DNA of 64,000 nt. It comes from Bacteroidota bacterium. Lineage in GTDB: Bacteria > Bacteroidota > Bacteroidia > NS11-12g > UBA955. Where the stretch lies: assembly GCA_018333525.1 (NCBI GenBank), contig JAGXTF010000031.1, forward strand, positions 34,192 through 98,191, in the 5' to 3' direction. Positions 16,125 through 25,863 of the stretch are shown in pieces. The first letter of the stretch is position 1. Each line of letters begins with the position of its first letter. The notes under the pieces are model-generated. The model worked only from the letters and a program-made list of their open reading frames with translations, did not search any database and was not told the origin of the DNA. Both the position numbers and the translations under genes were made by a program.

Positions 16125-16799
16125 ATGATTCGCATAAGTTTAGCCGATGACCACAAATTGATACGTGAAGGCATCAGGGCCATGTTGGAATCCGGTGGCG
16201 AATTTAAAATCATTTCCGAATCCTCGAACGGCCGCGAATTGATTGATTGTCTGGAGCTGGCAGAAAACCATCCGGATATGGTCGTCGCAGATATCAGTAT
16301 GCCGGTAATGGATGGCATTCAGGCAGTCCGTGAAATTTCACAAAAATGGCCTCAGATTCCATGTGTTGCACTTTCGCTGCACGATGATTTTAAGAATATT
16401 TTTCAAATGATTGACGCTGGAGCCAAGGCATACCTGTTAAAAGATTGCAGCAAAGACCTAATGGTTGCAACGCTCAAAGAAGTGATGGAAAAGGGAGCCT
16501 GTTACAGCAGTTTTGTAGTAGAGAAATTGCTCGAACATCAAAAAAACACCAAAGAAACTGCAGTGAAAAAAATGTATGACAATTTAAGCGATCGCGAAAA
16601 AGAATACATACGTCTGAGTTGCACAGAATATTCAAATAAGGAAATTGCAGATAAAATGAATGTGAGCCCAAGAACGGTAGATGGCTACCGCGATTCTGTA
16701 TTTTTGAAATCCGGTGCAGAAAGTCGGGTTGGTGTTGTTTTATTCGCCATAGAAATCGGGTTATACGTACCAGGCAACTGGAAAATACCCGGCATGTAA
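16125..16799 (+). CDS. LuxR/NarL-type response regulator
   Basis: 224 residues. Receiver: D8/D9 acidic pair, phospho-acceptor D56 in VVADIS, S84 and K106, all as expected. The C-terminal LuxR-type HTH (about 150-212) contains LSDREKEYIRLSCTEYSNKE and IA-x-K-M-x-V-S-P-R-T-V-D-G-Y. Cognate regulator of the kinase one base upstream. Its recognition helix resembles that of the orphan regulator at 55368 (I-A-x-x-M-N-V-S-x-x-T-x-x-x-Y-R-D), which may explain the related palindromes near both loci. Targets are otherwise unknown. Confidence 0.93.
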   Translation: MIRISLADDHKLIREGIRAMLESGGEFKIISESSNGRELIDCLELAENHPDMVVADISMPVMDGIQAVREISQKWPQIPCVALSLHDDFKNIFQMIDAGAKAYLLKDCSKDLMVATLKEVMEKGACYSSFVVEKLLEHQKNTKETAVKKMYDNLSDREKEYIRLSCTEYSNKEIADKMNVSPRTVDGYRDSVFLKSGAESRVGVVLFAIEIGLYVPGNWKIPGM

Positions 16800-16886
16800 T
16801 TCGTATTTGCCAAATTTGTAACCGAAGTATAGCGTTACCAAAACTTTCTGAGTAATTTCGCGGTTTATTAGTTTCCCCAATCGCTA

Positions 16887-19727
16887 TTGAGTTCCGAAGC
16901 CGCATATATTGATACCGGTGAAATAGAAATCACCGGAGCCAGAGAGCATAATCTTCAAAATATTGATCTGGTAATTCCACGCAACAAACTTGTGGTTTTT
17001 ACCGGAATTTCCGGTAGCGGTAAAAGCAGTCTGGCATTTGATACCATTTTTGCAGAAGGACAACGCCGGTATCTGGAGAGTTTCAGTGCATATGCCCGCC
17101 AGTTTATCGGCGATATGAAAAGACCGGATGTAGATAAAATCAGTGGTCTTAGTCCTGTAATTTCCATAGAACAAAAAACCGTAAGCCGAAATCCCAGAAG
17201 TACCGTTGGCACCGTTACCGAACTCTATGATTTTCTTCGACTTTTATTTGCCAGGGCAGGCGAAGCTTTCAGCTATATCAGCGGAGAAAAAATGGTGCGA
17301 TTTACCGAAGAACAAATAGTTGAGGCAGTTGCACAAAAATTTCAAAACGAAAAAATTACCGTTCTAGCTCCCATTGTAAAAGCCAGAAAAGGACATTACA
17401 GGGAATTATTTGAACTCACCAGAAAACGCGGTTATAATAAAGTTCGTATTGATGGAACCATTACGGAAATAACCGGCGGACTGCAAACCGACAGGTATAA
17501 AATTCACGACATTGAGGTGGTGATAGACAAGCTGGAAGCCAATCCTCTGGATACCAGAAGATTGGGCGAAAGCATTAAAACTGCATTAAAACTGGGAGAA
17601 GGAAATATTCTGATTTTAAAAGGAGAAAAAGCACAGCCCTTTTCTAAATTTTTGATGGATCCGGCAACAGGTCTCAGTTATGATGAACCGCAGCCAAATA
17701 CTTTTTCATTTAACTCACCTTATGGCGCATGTCCGGAATGTGAGGGACTCGGAGAAATTGCAGAAGTAAATCTGGATTATATTATTCCGGATAAAAGCAA
17801 AAGCATCAACAAGGGTGGCATCATTCCTATTGGTGAATTGCGAGATAACTGGACCTTTACCCAACTGCGCGCCATTGCGAGATTTTATAAATTCTCACTA
17901 GCTGATCCTATTACAAAAATTCCAAAAGATGCATTGAATGTAGTGCTATATGGAACGGATGAAACCATTCCGGTAGAATATACAGACAGCAGCGGAAAAA
18001 AAGTAAAATACAATACGCATTACAAAGGTGTAATTAAATACATCAGCGAAAATTATTACGAAAGCGAAGACGATAAATTGCGGCAATGGGCAGAGGAATT
18101 TATGCACCAGCAAACCTGTCCTGTATGCCAGGGAAGTAGGTTAAAAAAGGAAGCATCCTGGTATCGCTTTGGAAATAAAAACATTGCAGAACTGGCAAAT
18201 ACCAATATCGATCTGTTGTATGGATGGTTTGAAAATGTAGAAGAAACTCTTACTGAAAGACAAAAAATTATTGCCACAGAATTATTAAAAGAAATTCGTG
18301 CGCGATTGTCTTTTTTAACCGGAGTTGGTTTGGGATATTTAACCCTTAACAGTCCGGCCAGAACCCTCAGTGGAGGCGAGGCACAGCGTATTCGCCTTGC
18401 AACACAAATTGGATCCAAACTGGTAAATGTTTTGTATATTTTGGATGAACCCAGCATAGGTTTGCACCAAAGAGACAATGAAAAACTGATTGAAAGTTTG
18501 AAAGAATTGCGCGATTTGGGCAATACCGTTTTGGTGGTGGAGCACGACAAAGACATGATGATGGAGAGCGACTGGCTGGTGGAAATTGGCCCGGGCGCGG
18601 GAATGCATGGTGGCAAAATTGTGGCTTCGGGTGTGCTGAAAGATTTTCAAAAAAGCCAAACAGAAACTGCCATGTATCTGGCAGGAACAAAAAAGATAGA
18701 AATTCCAGCGAAACGAAGAAAAATTGGCAAGGAAGGAATTCACTTAAAAAATTGTTCGGGACATAACCTGAAAAATGTGGATGTGTTTTTCCCCAAAGGG
18801 GTATTTACATGCGTTACCGGAGTAAGCGGAAGTGGTAAATCATCTTTGATGAACGAGACCCTGTTTCCGCTGTTGCAAAACCATATTTATCGCACACATT
18901 ACCGGCCATTGGAACACAAATCCATTACAGGATTAAATCATTTTGACAAGGTAATTCGCATTGATCAGTCTCCCATTGGCAGAACACCGCGCAGCAATCC
19001 TGCAACTTATGTTGGAGTGTTTACCGATATCCGTTCGCTTTATGCAGAATTGCCTGAAGCAAAAATCAGAGGATACAAACCCGGACGTTTTAGTTTTAAT
19101 GTAAAAGGTGGCAGGTGCGAAGGATGCGGTGGTGGCGGACGCAAAGTGGTAGAAATGAATTTTCTGCCAAACGTGGAAGTGGAATGTGATGTATGCCAGG
19201 GCAAAAGATACAATCGCGAAACTCTGGAAGTGCGTTACAGGGGAAAAAGCATTTATGATGTGCTGGAAATGAGCATAGAACATGCGGTTACTTTTTTCGA
19301 AAACATGCCGCATATCCAGCGCAAAATTAAAACGATGCTGGATGTGGGACTAGGTTATATCACTTTAGGACAAAGCAGTACTACCCTTTCCGGCGGCGAG
19401 GCACAGCGAGTAAAACTGGCCACGGAATTGAGTAAAAGGGACACAGGCAGCACCATGTATTTGTTGGATGAACCCACTACAGGTTTGCACTTTGAAGATA
19501 TCCGTCACTTGTTGCATGTATTGCAGGAATTGGTGGAACGCGGCAATTCCGTAATTGTAATTGAGCACAATCTGGATGTAATTAAAGTTGCGGATTATAT
19601 CATAGACCTTGGCCCGGAGGGCGGCAGTGGGGGCGGAGAAATCATTGCAACCGGCACACCGGAGCAGGTAGCCAAAATCAAAAAAAGCTATACCGGAAAA
19701 TTTTTAGCGAAAGAGTTGAAGGCTTAG
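16887..19727 (+). CDS. uvrA: UvrABC excision nuclease subunit A
   Basis: 946 residues, the usual length. Two ABC ATPase modules: the first with FTGISGSGKSSLAF near residue 36, a first zinc motif (C-P-E-C-x-G ... C-P-V-C-x-G) and signature LSGGEAQRIRLA; the second with VTGVSGSGKSSL, the zinc motif C-E-G-C-G-G-G-G ... C-D-V-C-Q-G-K-R-Y, and LSGGEAQRVKLATEL. It recognises DNA damage with UvrB in nucleotide excision repair. The start is TTG at 16887; a stop lies in frame at 16869 and no ATG or GTG exists between, so TTG is required to keep the conserved I-x-x-x-G-A-R-E-H-N-L-x-x-I N-terminus. Ends convergently with the lipoprotein gene, with a shared terminator. Confidence 0.97.
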   Translation: MSSEAAYIDTGEIEITGAREHNLQNIDLVIPRNKLVVFTGISGSGKSSLAFDTIFAEGQRRYLESFSAYARQFIGDMKRPDVDKISGLSPVISIEQKTVSRNPRSTVGTVTELYDFLRLLFARAGEAFSYISGEKMVRFTEEQIVEAVAQKFQNEKITVLAPIVKARKGHYRELFELTRKRGYNKVRIDGTITEITGGLQTDRYKIHDIEVVIDKLEANPLDTRRLGESIKTALKLGEGNILILKGEKAQPFSKFLMDPATGLSYDEPQPNTFSFNSPYGACPECEGLGEIAEVNLDYIIPDKSKSINKGGIIPIGELRDNWTFTQLRAIARFYKFSLADPITKIPKDALNVVLYGTDETIPVEYTDSSGKKVKYNTHYKGVIKYISENYYESEDDKLRQWAEEFMHQQTCPVCQGSRLKKEASWYRFGNKNIAELANTNIDLLYGWFENVEETLTERQKIIATELLKEIRARLSFLTGVGLGYLTLNSPARTLSGGEAQRIRLATQIGSKLVNVLYILDEPSIGLHQRDNEKLIESLKELRDLGNTVLVVEHDKDMMMESDWLVEIGPGAGMHGGKIVASGVLKDFQKSQTETAMYLAGTKKIEIPAKRRKIGKEGIHLKNCSGHNLKNVDVFFPKGVFTCVTGVSGSGKSSLMNETLFPLLQNHIYRTHYRPLEHKSITGLNHFDKVIRIDQSPIGRTPRSNPATYVGVFTDIRSLYAELPEAKIRGYKPGRFSFNVKGGRCEGCGGGGRKVVEMNFLPNVEVECDVCQGKRYNRETLEVRYRGKSIYDVLEMSIEHAVTFFENMPHIQRKIKTMLDVGLGYITLGQSSTTLSGGEAQRVKLATELSKRDTGSTMYLLDEPTTGLHFEDIRHLLHVLQELVERGNSVIVIEHNLDVIKVADYIIDLGPEGGSGGGEIIATGTPEQVAKIKKSYTGKFLAKELKA

Positions 19728-19738
19728 GATTTTTTACT

Positions 19739-19790
19739 GGTTAGTCGCCAAACGCTTTGTTTGTTTAGTGAGAAGGCCAACCTGGAGAAA
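19739..19790. repeat. GGTTGGTC palindromic element, degenerate copy
   Basis: GGTTAGTCGCCAAACGC at the left and GAGAAGGCCAACC at 19770-19782, followed by TGGAGAAAA. Same layout as the better copy at 20500-20545. It sits between the end of uvrA and the bidirectional terminator. Confidence 0.6.
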
Positions 19791-19794
19791 ACAC

Positions 19795-19822
19795 AAAAAA
19801 GGCCACTATGACGTGGCCTTTA
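19795..19822. terminator. Bidirectional terminator between uvrA and the lipoprotein gene
   Basis: AAAGGCCAC (19798-19806) pairs with GTGGCCTTT (19813-19821), 6-base loop TATGAC, with A and T tracts on the two sides. It serves convergent genes. Confidence 0.8.
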
Positions 19823-19840
19823 ATTATTCAAATTGTTTAT

Positions 19841-20359
19841 TTATTTAATCGGATTGAACACAAACCACAAACGAGATGAATCCCCATTGATGGTATCTTC
19901 AATTGCTTTATACAAACGAATTTCGTCTTTGGTCCATTTTTGCATCACATAATCTAATCCACTCCAGTTAAATGTTACTCCATCAGACTTAAAGAACCAA
20001 CCAAATCCGTCCTTGTCGCCATCGGGATCCTCTCCAGTAGTGCAGGTAACAGGATTTATTGTAAAGAAATCGCCTATGGTTGCAGTATTACTTGTAGCAG
20101 TGAATGTATAACCATCATCTTTAGTACATGCTTTCGATCTATCGATATATTCAATTGTAGCTTGTCCTGATTCCTTTTCTTTCCAACTGCTAATATACCA
20201 TTTCCCTGTTCCTGAAATCAAAATCTCAGTTTTCGTTTGGGTCGTATTTGTATTATTGTTGTTATTGCTGTCTTTTTTGCAACTGGACAAAGACATTACG
20301 GATACACCTACGATACCCGAAAGCATGAGAAGTGGTGATTTTTTGCTTTTCATATTCAA
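19841..20359 (-). CDS. Lipoprotein of unknown function
   Basis: 172 residues. MNMKSKKSPLL then a hydrophobic stretch and LSSC at 24-27 form a type II signal peptide; Cys27 would be lipidated. An Asn/Thr-rich linker (about 31-42) leads to a ~125-residue domain with GKWYISSWKEKESGQ near the start, a C-T-K-D-D-G-Y-T-F segment and alternating beta-like stretches. The pattern (G-x-W-x-x-x ... C-x-x-D-x-x-x-F) resembles lipocalin-like lipoproteins of Bacteroidota, but I cannot assign a ligand. Two cysteines (near 77 and 105) might form a disulfide. Convergent with uvrA. Confidence 0.75.
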   Translation of the reverse strand: MNMKSKKSPLLMLSGIVGVSVMSLSSCKKDSNNNNNTNTTQTKTEILISGTGKWYISSWKEKESGQATIEYIDRSKACTKDDGYTFTATSNTATIGDFFTINPVTCTTGEDPDGDKDGFGWFFKSDGVTFNWSGLDYVMQKWTKDEIRLYKAIEDTINGDSSRLWFVFNPIK

Positions 20360-20434
20360 AATTTTAATAATATTTAATGGGCAATTTATGGATTCTGGTA
20401 TTTATTTCAAAATCAGAGCCTTAAGAATTACAAA

Positions 20435-20555
20435 ATTTCTCCCGCGGTTGCTGTTCGCGTTTTACTGGCGAAGCGTAAGACCACCAACCGCATATTTCAC
20501 AGGTTGGTCGCCAAACGCTTTGCTTATTTGGCGAGAAGACCAACCAGGAGAATAT
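20435..20555. repeat. Two adjacent GGTTGGTC palindromic elements
   Basis: Unit one, 20435-20489: GCGGTTG and CAACCGC arms around an inner TTCGC/GCGAA pair. Unit two, 20500-20545: GGTTGGTC and GACCAACC outer arms, inner TCGCCAAA (20506-20513) and TTTGGCGA (20527-20534), with a 3-base bulge, followed by AGGAGAATA. Both are bounded by TTCTCC/GGAGAA-like words. Related copies are at 19739, 54776 and 54870. The rest of the 292-bp gap before 20652 shows nothing else. Confidence 0.7.
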
Positions 20556-20651
20556 TTTTCTTTTTTAAATTTTCCCTGATATCGAAAAGGTTGTGTTAAA
20601 TGAGTGTAAGTCAGAACAAATTTGGAATTTCAAAATTCCAAAAAATTCCTA

Positions 20652-21617
20652 TTACATCAAATCGAAAATATTCTTTTGCTGTAATTTTCCGCGTGACCAC
20701 AACTCTGCGCTGTATCTGCCTTTGCGGAGTTTTACATCCAGCTTTCCGGATTTGGGATAAGATAATTCTACCTTCTGTTTTTCTCCGTTAAATGTAATGG
20801 TATGTTTCAGAGAATAAACCTTGTCTACATCTTCCATATTTTTATTCTCTGTAGAAAGAACTTCCCCTGCAGGACCGAGAATGCGAATGGTAACTTCTTC
20901 TGAAACAGGCATGTCTTTGCTTACCATTTCGTTTTCCAAAAGATCAAAAGTGAGCTTGAATTTCTCTAACCCTTTTAATTTGTAACTCTCTACCACTGCA
21001 TTGTTTTTATGCGAAATTCCAATGGCAATAAAAGAACCGTAAAGCGGAACTGCCCCGTATTTTACCTTTTCCTTCAATCCATTATTTTCCGCATCCAGTC
21101 TGGATTTATCACCTAATGCAATATCTCTTTCTGCAATAGCTGTGTTTCGCTCTGCAGTTAATGTCGCAATTTGGGCGTTTAATGCCTCAATTTCTTTTAA
21201 TTTCTCTTCCAGTTCGGCTTTTATTTTTGCAATTTTACCAGCTTCTTTTCGCGTTATTTTTCCGTCTGAAGCGGCACTTTGCACCGCAGCACCGGATTGT
21301 GAAGCCATGTTTTGGTAATAGGCAATTTTATTCTGCAAATCCGCAATCTGCGTTTTCAAATTCGCATCTCCACCGGATTCTAATTCATCCACTTTGTCGG
21401 CCAGATTTTGCCTTTCGGTTTGCGTTCCGGCAAGCAAATTTTGCATGGAATCCAACTTCGCCACCTGTTGCATGAGGGAATCCTTCAATACGGAAACATC
21501 CGCCACATCTTTTGTCGCTTTTGCGCTTTTGGAATTGCTCAAATACAACCAAACGTTGCCACCGATGGATACGGCCAGCAATACTCCCAATATACCTCCT
21601 AATGCTCCTCTGTTCAT
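20652..21617 (-). CDS. Membrane-anchored coiled-coil protein of unknown function
   Basis: 321 residues. An N-terminal membrane helix (about 6-27, GALGGILGVLLAVSIGGNVW) has a short cytoplasmic tail. A coiled coil spans about 40-185, rich in A/E/K/L/Q heptads. The C-terminal ~135 residues form a beta-rich domain (GAVPLYGSFIAIGI, then FKLTFDLLENEM and a V-x-I-R-I-L-G-P-A-G-E-V motif) that looks like an immunoglobulin-type sandwich. No enzyme motif is seen. Proteins of this architecture occur across Bacteroidota without an assigned role; an envelope or periplasmic scaffold is a reasonable guess. Possible -7 box TAAATTTG at 21639-21632, 14 bases before the start. Confidence 0.7.
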   Translation of the reverse strand: MNRGALGGILGVLLAVSIGGNVWLYLSNSKSAKATKDVADVSVLKDSLMQQVAKLDSMQNLLAGTQTERQNLADKVDELESGGDANLKTQIADLQNKIAYYQNMASQSGAAVQSAASDGKITRKEAGKIAKIKAELEEKLKEIEALNAQIATLTAERNTAIAERDIALGDKSRLDAENNGLKEKVKYGAVPLYGSFIAIGISHKNNAVVESYKLKGLEKFKLTFDLLENEMVSKDMPVSEEVTIRILGPAGEVLSTENKNMEDVDKVYSLKHTITFNGEKQKVELSYPKSGKLDVKLRKGRYSAELWSRGKLQQKNIFDLM

Positions 21618-21631
21618 GAATTACGTATTGG

Positions 21632-21639
21632 CAAATTTA
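21632..21639 (-). promoter_or_regulatory. Possible -7 box for the coiled-coil gene
   Basis: TAAATTTG on the minus strand, perfect TAnnTTTG, 14 bases before the ATG at 21617. No good -33 partner at normal spacing. Confidence 0.35.
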
Positions 21640-21660
21640 ACAAATTAGTGCAAAGGCGAA

Positions 21661-22941
21661 TTAATTTTTACCTTCCAGCATGGCAATGGCCTGCGCAGGT
21701 GTGATTCCAACTGCCACAATGCGCTGCTTTTTGTCCAGTAAAATCCCGGTTGGAATCTGCCGTATCAATAGCTTCCGGTTAATGTCATTGGAGCTGTATC
21801 CCTGCTTAATTGCAGTTGCGTAATAGTTGTTGTATTGGTAAACATAGCGGGCACTGGCGCCATAATTCAAACCCAAAACTACCAGGTCTTTTCTCTTCTG
21901 TCTTCCCAGAGCGTGCCACGAGACACTATCCTGAATAAAGGTCTCTTCACCATCGCGCCATACATATACAAAAACATAATTGCCTTTTAATTTTCTAATG
22001 CTTTTGTGCTTGGCAGGTTTGGTCGCCGTGCAATACTTGAATCTCGGAATTTTATCGCCTTTGTTCAAGCTGTATTTTAATTTGGAAACCGTATCTCTCC
22101 TCACTTCCAGAAAAGCACCTTGGGAATTTACTTTTTTGATGGTATAAGCTGCATTATGCCATTCGAGATACGCCATTCCTTTATCATCCAGTTTTACAGA
22201 CTGCAAATTGTCAAAAACGCCGTTATAGGAAGTAATCATCACGGCATCTAAATTTTCATCATCATAAATTCCATTGCAGTTTACATCCTTCACCCCAATG
22301 CAGAAAGAATCCACGCCATTGGTCCATTTCGAAGCAATGACATTCAGTCTTTTTTCACGCAGGGAATATTCGGTTCCATGAAAAATGCGATTGCCTTTTA
22401 GCTTCACAATAGTGGAATCATTCATCCTTTTCAACGAATTAAATTTACCATGTGGAAAGCGCTCCAGAAAAACATGATATCCGTTTGCATTGCTTCCCAA
22501 CGGCACTTCAATTCCATGTTCTTTGGTTATGGTGAAAAAATCACCATCGTCGGTAAAATCAAAATTGTGATTTTTATCTACCCACACGCGGGAATCATAA
22601 AAGGTGAGTCTTACATTTTCAATGGCAACCAGAGTATAACTCGGCGCAAAATCCAGAGCGGAACTGCCATCATAAATCCAGGTAAATCCCTTTGTGGTGC
22701 CATTTAAAAATTCAGGTAGTTTACACTTTTTCCAATATACCTCATCATTCGGTTCTGCAGCAGAAATATCGATGGGATTTGCGACACTGTCTCCCCGAAA
22801 ATAAAATACCGGAGCGCTTAAAATTAATTTGCTGAATTGACCATCTTCCACACGAAGATTTAGTGGCAATTTTAAATTTTGCGAAAATGAAATATTCTGC
22901 AGGGTAAAAAAGATCAGTACTGCAAAAAGGTATTTCCGCAT
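21661..22941 (-). CDS. Exported protein with degenerate thioredoxin-fold C-terminus
   Basis: 426 residues with a signal peptide (about 1-20, ending ISFSQ). The first ~280 residues are beta-rich with Ca-binding-like loops D-K-N-H-N-F-D-F and D-V-N-C-N-G-I-Y-D-D, a motif frequent in Bacteroidota exported proteins. The last ~120 residues resemble a TlpA/thioredoxin fold: LKGNYVFVYVWRDGEE, a helix, VVLGLNYG, then IRQIPTGILLDKKQRI with the cis-proline position and a final V-A-V-G strand. The C-x-x-C pair expected after the first strand is absent (WRDGEET), so it is unlikely to be a dithiol oxidoreductase. A clear promoter precedes it. Function unknown; probably periplasmic. Confidence 0.72.
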   Translation of the reverse strand: MRKYLFAVLIFFTLQNISFSQNLKLPLNLRVEDGQFSKLILSAPVFYFRGDSVANPIDISAAEPNDEVYWKKCKLPEFLNGTTKGFTWIYDGSSALDFAPSYTLVAIENVRLTFYDSRVWVDKNHNFDFTDDGDFFTITKEHGIEVPLGSNANGYHVFLERFPHGKFNSLKRMNDSTIVKLKGNRIFHGTEYSLREKRLNVIASKWTNGVDSFCIGVKDVNCNGIYDDENLDAVMITSYNGVFDNLQSVKLDDKGMAYLEWHNAAYTIKKVNSQGAFLEVRRDTVSKLKYSLNKGDKIPRFKYCTATKPAKHKSIRKLKGNYVFVYVWRDGEETFIQDSVSWHALGRQKRKDLVVLGLNYGASARYVYQYNNYYATAIKQGYSSNDINRKLLIRQIPTGILLDKKQRIVAVGITPAQAIAMLEGKN

Positions 22942-22969
22942 GCCTAACTTAACTACAGTTCTTTATAAA

Positions 22970-22999
22970 CAAAAATATCATGCCACCGAGAAAAACAAA
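22970..22999 (-). promoter_or_regulatory. Promoter of the thioredoxin-like exported protein gene
   Basis: Minus strand: TTTG (22999-22996), 18-bp spacer, TATTTTTG (22977-22970). Start of transcription near 22964, about 23 bases ahead of the ATG. Confidence 0.55.
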
Positions 23000-23111
23000 A
23001 ATCGTAATTCTGTTAATTCCATGCATGATGCGGATATTGGTAGTCTTTGGCCCTTTCTGTTTTTGAAAGGTGAGATAACTCCAAAACTTCTGAATAATCA
23101 TCCTAACAAAT

Positions 23112-25622
23112 TTATGAAACTTTCGGGGTTTTGGCTTCCTTTTCCTCCTGGCGTTGTTTTTTGCGCACAGGTTCCATCAAGTCTATTGGATTGCCGGCGA
23201 ACTCATCGGTAAGTGCGAGATCCAAAACCTGAAGCATATTGGAAACATAATGAAATTTCATTCCTTTCAAATATCCGGGGTTGATATCTTCGACATCTTT
23301 CTGATTGGCATCGCACATAATTACTTCTTTAATTCCGGCGCGTTTTGCAGCAAGAATTTTTTCTTTAATTCCACCAACGGGCAATACCTTTCCGCGCAGT
23401 GTTATTTCCCCGGTCATGGCCAAATGGCTTTTCACTTTGCGTTGGGTAAATAAAGAAGCAAGAGAGGTTAAAATGGTAATACCTGCGGATGGTCCGTCTT
23501 TTGGAATTGCTCCGGCAGGAAAATGCACATGTAAATCCCACTCATCGAACACGCGATTGTCAATATCCAGATAATCGGAATGTGCTTTTAAAAATGTTTT
23601 GGCCAGGCTCACACTTTCCTTCATCACATCTCCCAATTGTCCGGTAACCAGCATATTCCCTTTGCCCTGTGCCAGCGTGCTTTCCACAAACAATACACTG
23701 CCGCCCATCGGGCTCCATGCAAGGCCTGTAACTACGCCAGGTACATCATTATTCTCGTAAACTTCTGGTTCAATTTTTTCTGCACCCAATATTTTTTCTA
23801 CTTCTGCAGGTTGTAATTTTTTTACATATGCATCGCCCATTGCTTTATTTTTTGCAATATTTCTTGCAAGACTTGCAATGCGTTTATCCAGACCACGCAC
23901 ACCACTTTCGCGGGTGTATTGCTCCACAATCATTTCTACAGCTTTATCGGTAAGGGTAAAATCGGTGCTTTTTAATCCATGTGCTTTTCTTTGTTTTGGC
24001 ACCAGATATTTTTTCGCAATTTCAATTTTTTCTTCCATGCTATAGCCGCTGATTTCGATGATTTCCATCCTGTCCAGAAGTGCGGGTTGAATGGAATCCA
24101 GTGAGTTTGCTGTTGCTATAAAAAGCACTTTGCTGAGATCATAATCCAATTCCAGATAATTATCATAAAAGGTGGAATTCTGCTCCGGATCCAGCACTTC
24201 CAACATGGCAGAACTCGGATCTCCGCGAAAATCCCTTCCCATTTTATCTATTTCATCCAGCACATAAACAGGATTGCCGGAACCCACTTTTTTGAGATTC
24301 TGGATAATTCTTCCCGGCATTGCACCAATGTATGTTCTTCTATGTCCGCGGATTTCCGATTCATCATGCAAACCACCCAAACTCATGCGCACATATTTGC
24401 GATCCAGCGCTCTGGCAATACTTTTTCCCAGGCTGGTTTTACCCACACCCGGAGGGCCGTACAAACAAATAATCGGGCTCTTCATATCCCCTTTTAATTT
24501 TAATACCGCCAAATATTCCAGAATTCTTTTTTTCACTTTATCCAAACCAAAATGGTCTTCATCCAATACTTTTTCTGCATGTTTCAGATCAAAATTGTCT
24601 TTGGTATAAGTTTCAAAAGGCAGATCCAGCAACAGTTGTACATAGTTCAAACCAACGCTGTAATCCGGTGCTGCAGGATTTACGCGCAACAACCTGTCTA
24701 ATTCTTTATTGAAATGGGTATGAACACTTTCCGGCCATTTTTTTTCATTCCCTTTTTCACGCAGATTTTGAATTTCTTTATCCGGTGATTCTCCGCCTAA
24801 TTCTTCCTGAATTGCGCGAATTTGTTGTTGCAGAAAATATTCTTTCTGTTGTTTGTCAATATCCGTGCGAACCCTGTTCTGGATCTGATCCTTTAATTCC
24901 AGCATCTGCAATTCCTTGGTCAGATATTCCAGTACTTTTTCTGCGCGTTTTTGTGCATTTTTTGTTTCCAGTAAAAGTTGCTTTTCGGAAACAGAAATAT
25001 TCAGATTGCTTGCAACAAAATGAATGAGAAAACTACTGCTATCAATATTTTTAATTGCTACCGCAGCTTCACTCGGAATATTGGGTGCCAGATTGATAAT
25101 TTGCTGGCTAATCTCGCGAATGGATTCAATCAGCGCCTTGTATTCCTTATCCTCCTTAAATTTATCATCGGGCATCGCTTTTACTCTGGCCTTCAGATAT
25201 GGATTGGATTGGGTAAGTTCCTGAATTTCAATTCTGCGTTTGCCCTGAATGATAACAGTAGTGCTCCCGTCGGGCATGCGCATCATGCGTACTATTTGCG
25301 CCAGCGTACCAATTTTATATAAATCGTCGAATTCCGGATCTTCAATATCCGGGTTTCGCTGAGAAACAACTGCAATGATTTTATCCTTTTTATTGGCTTC
25401 ACGAATAAGCCTGATACTTTTGTCTCTCCCAACTGTAATTGGGAAAATCACCCCGGGAAACAGAACCGTATTGCGAAGGGTAAGCAATGGCAACTCATCC
25501 GGTACCCGCAGTTTGTTAATTTCATCCTCTTCCTGTTTGGAAAACAGCGGTAAAAATTCCGGACTATCTTCTTCAAATTCTAAATCACTCTGAAAACTGA
25601 AAAACGGTTCTTTTTGAAACAT
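23112..25622 (-). CDS. lon: ATP-dependent protease Lon
   Basis: 836 residues from ATG at 25622; an in-frame ATG 36 bp further upstream adds an unconserved leader. N-terminal substrate-binding LON domain (about 35-240; [18 protein letters not shown]), coiled linker, AAA+ module with Walker [15 protein letters not shown] and Walker [10 protein letters not shown], sensor and lid segments, then the C-terminal peptidase with the catalytic Ser in KDGPSAGIT and Lys in [10 protein letters not shown]. It degrades misfolded and regulatory proteins in the cytoplasm. The C-terminal tail (after LALTDEFAG) is charged and slightly longer than in E. coli Lon. Divergent from the lipoprotein gene at 25864; no heat-shock element is recognised. 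Confidence 0.97.
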   Translation of the reverse strand: MFQKEPFFSFQSDLEFEEDSPEFLPLFSKQEEDEINKLRVPDELPLLTLRNTVLFPGVIFPITVGRDKSIRLIREANKKDKIIAVVSQRNPDIEDPEFDDLYKIGTLAQIVRMMRMPDGSTTVIIQGKRRIEIQELTQSNPYLKARVKAMPDDKFKEDKEYKALIESIREISQQIINLAPNIPSEAAVAIKNIDSSSFLIHFVASNLNISVSEKQLLLETKNAQKRAEKVLEYLTKELQMLELKDQIQNRVRTDIDKQQKEYFLQQQIRAIQEELGGESPDKEIQNLREKGNEKKWPESVHTHFNKELDRLLRVNPAAPDYSVGLNYVQLLLDLPFETYTKDNFDLKHAEKVLDEDHFGLDKVKKRILEYLAVLKLKGDMKSPIICLYGPPGVGKTSLGKSIARALDRKYVRMSLGGLHDESEIRGHRRTYIGAMPGRIIQNLKKVGSGNPVYVLDEIDKMGRDFRGDPSSAMLEVLDPEQNSTFYDNYLELDYDLSKVLFIATANSLDSIQPALLDRMEIIEISGYSMEEKIEIAKKYLVPKQRKAHGLKSTDFTLTDKAVEMIVEQYTRESGVRGLDKRIASLARNIAKNKAMGDAYVKKLQPAEVEKILGAEKIEPEVYENNDVPGVVTGLAWSPMGGSVLFVESTLAQGKGNMLVTGQLGDVMKESVSLAKTFLKAHSDYLDIDNRVFDEWDLHVHFPAGAIPKDGPSAGITILTSLASLFTQRKVKSHLAMTGEITLRGKVLPVGGIKEKILAAKRAGIKEVIMCDANQKDVEDINPGYLKGMKFHYVSNMLQVLDLALTDEFAGNPIDLMEPVRKKQRQEEKEAKTPKVS

Positions 25623-25863
25623 GCTTCTGAAAAATAGCAACGCCTGTGCCAATTGCAATTTAAACCTTTCTATTCAGAATCCGAGGCAAATAGGTTCCAT
25701 TTTCTGCAGTATTTGTCACCAAATCCCTGCAATTCGGCCAAGTTGTCAGTTTTAGCCATGGCCGTTTTTCGCGCTAAGTCCGGTAACTCTGATTTTTATC
25801 TTCGCAAATGCTTGTTATATCCGCATAATTTTCGAAATTTGTGCCGATTAAGTATCTACAACT

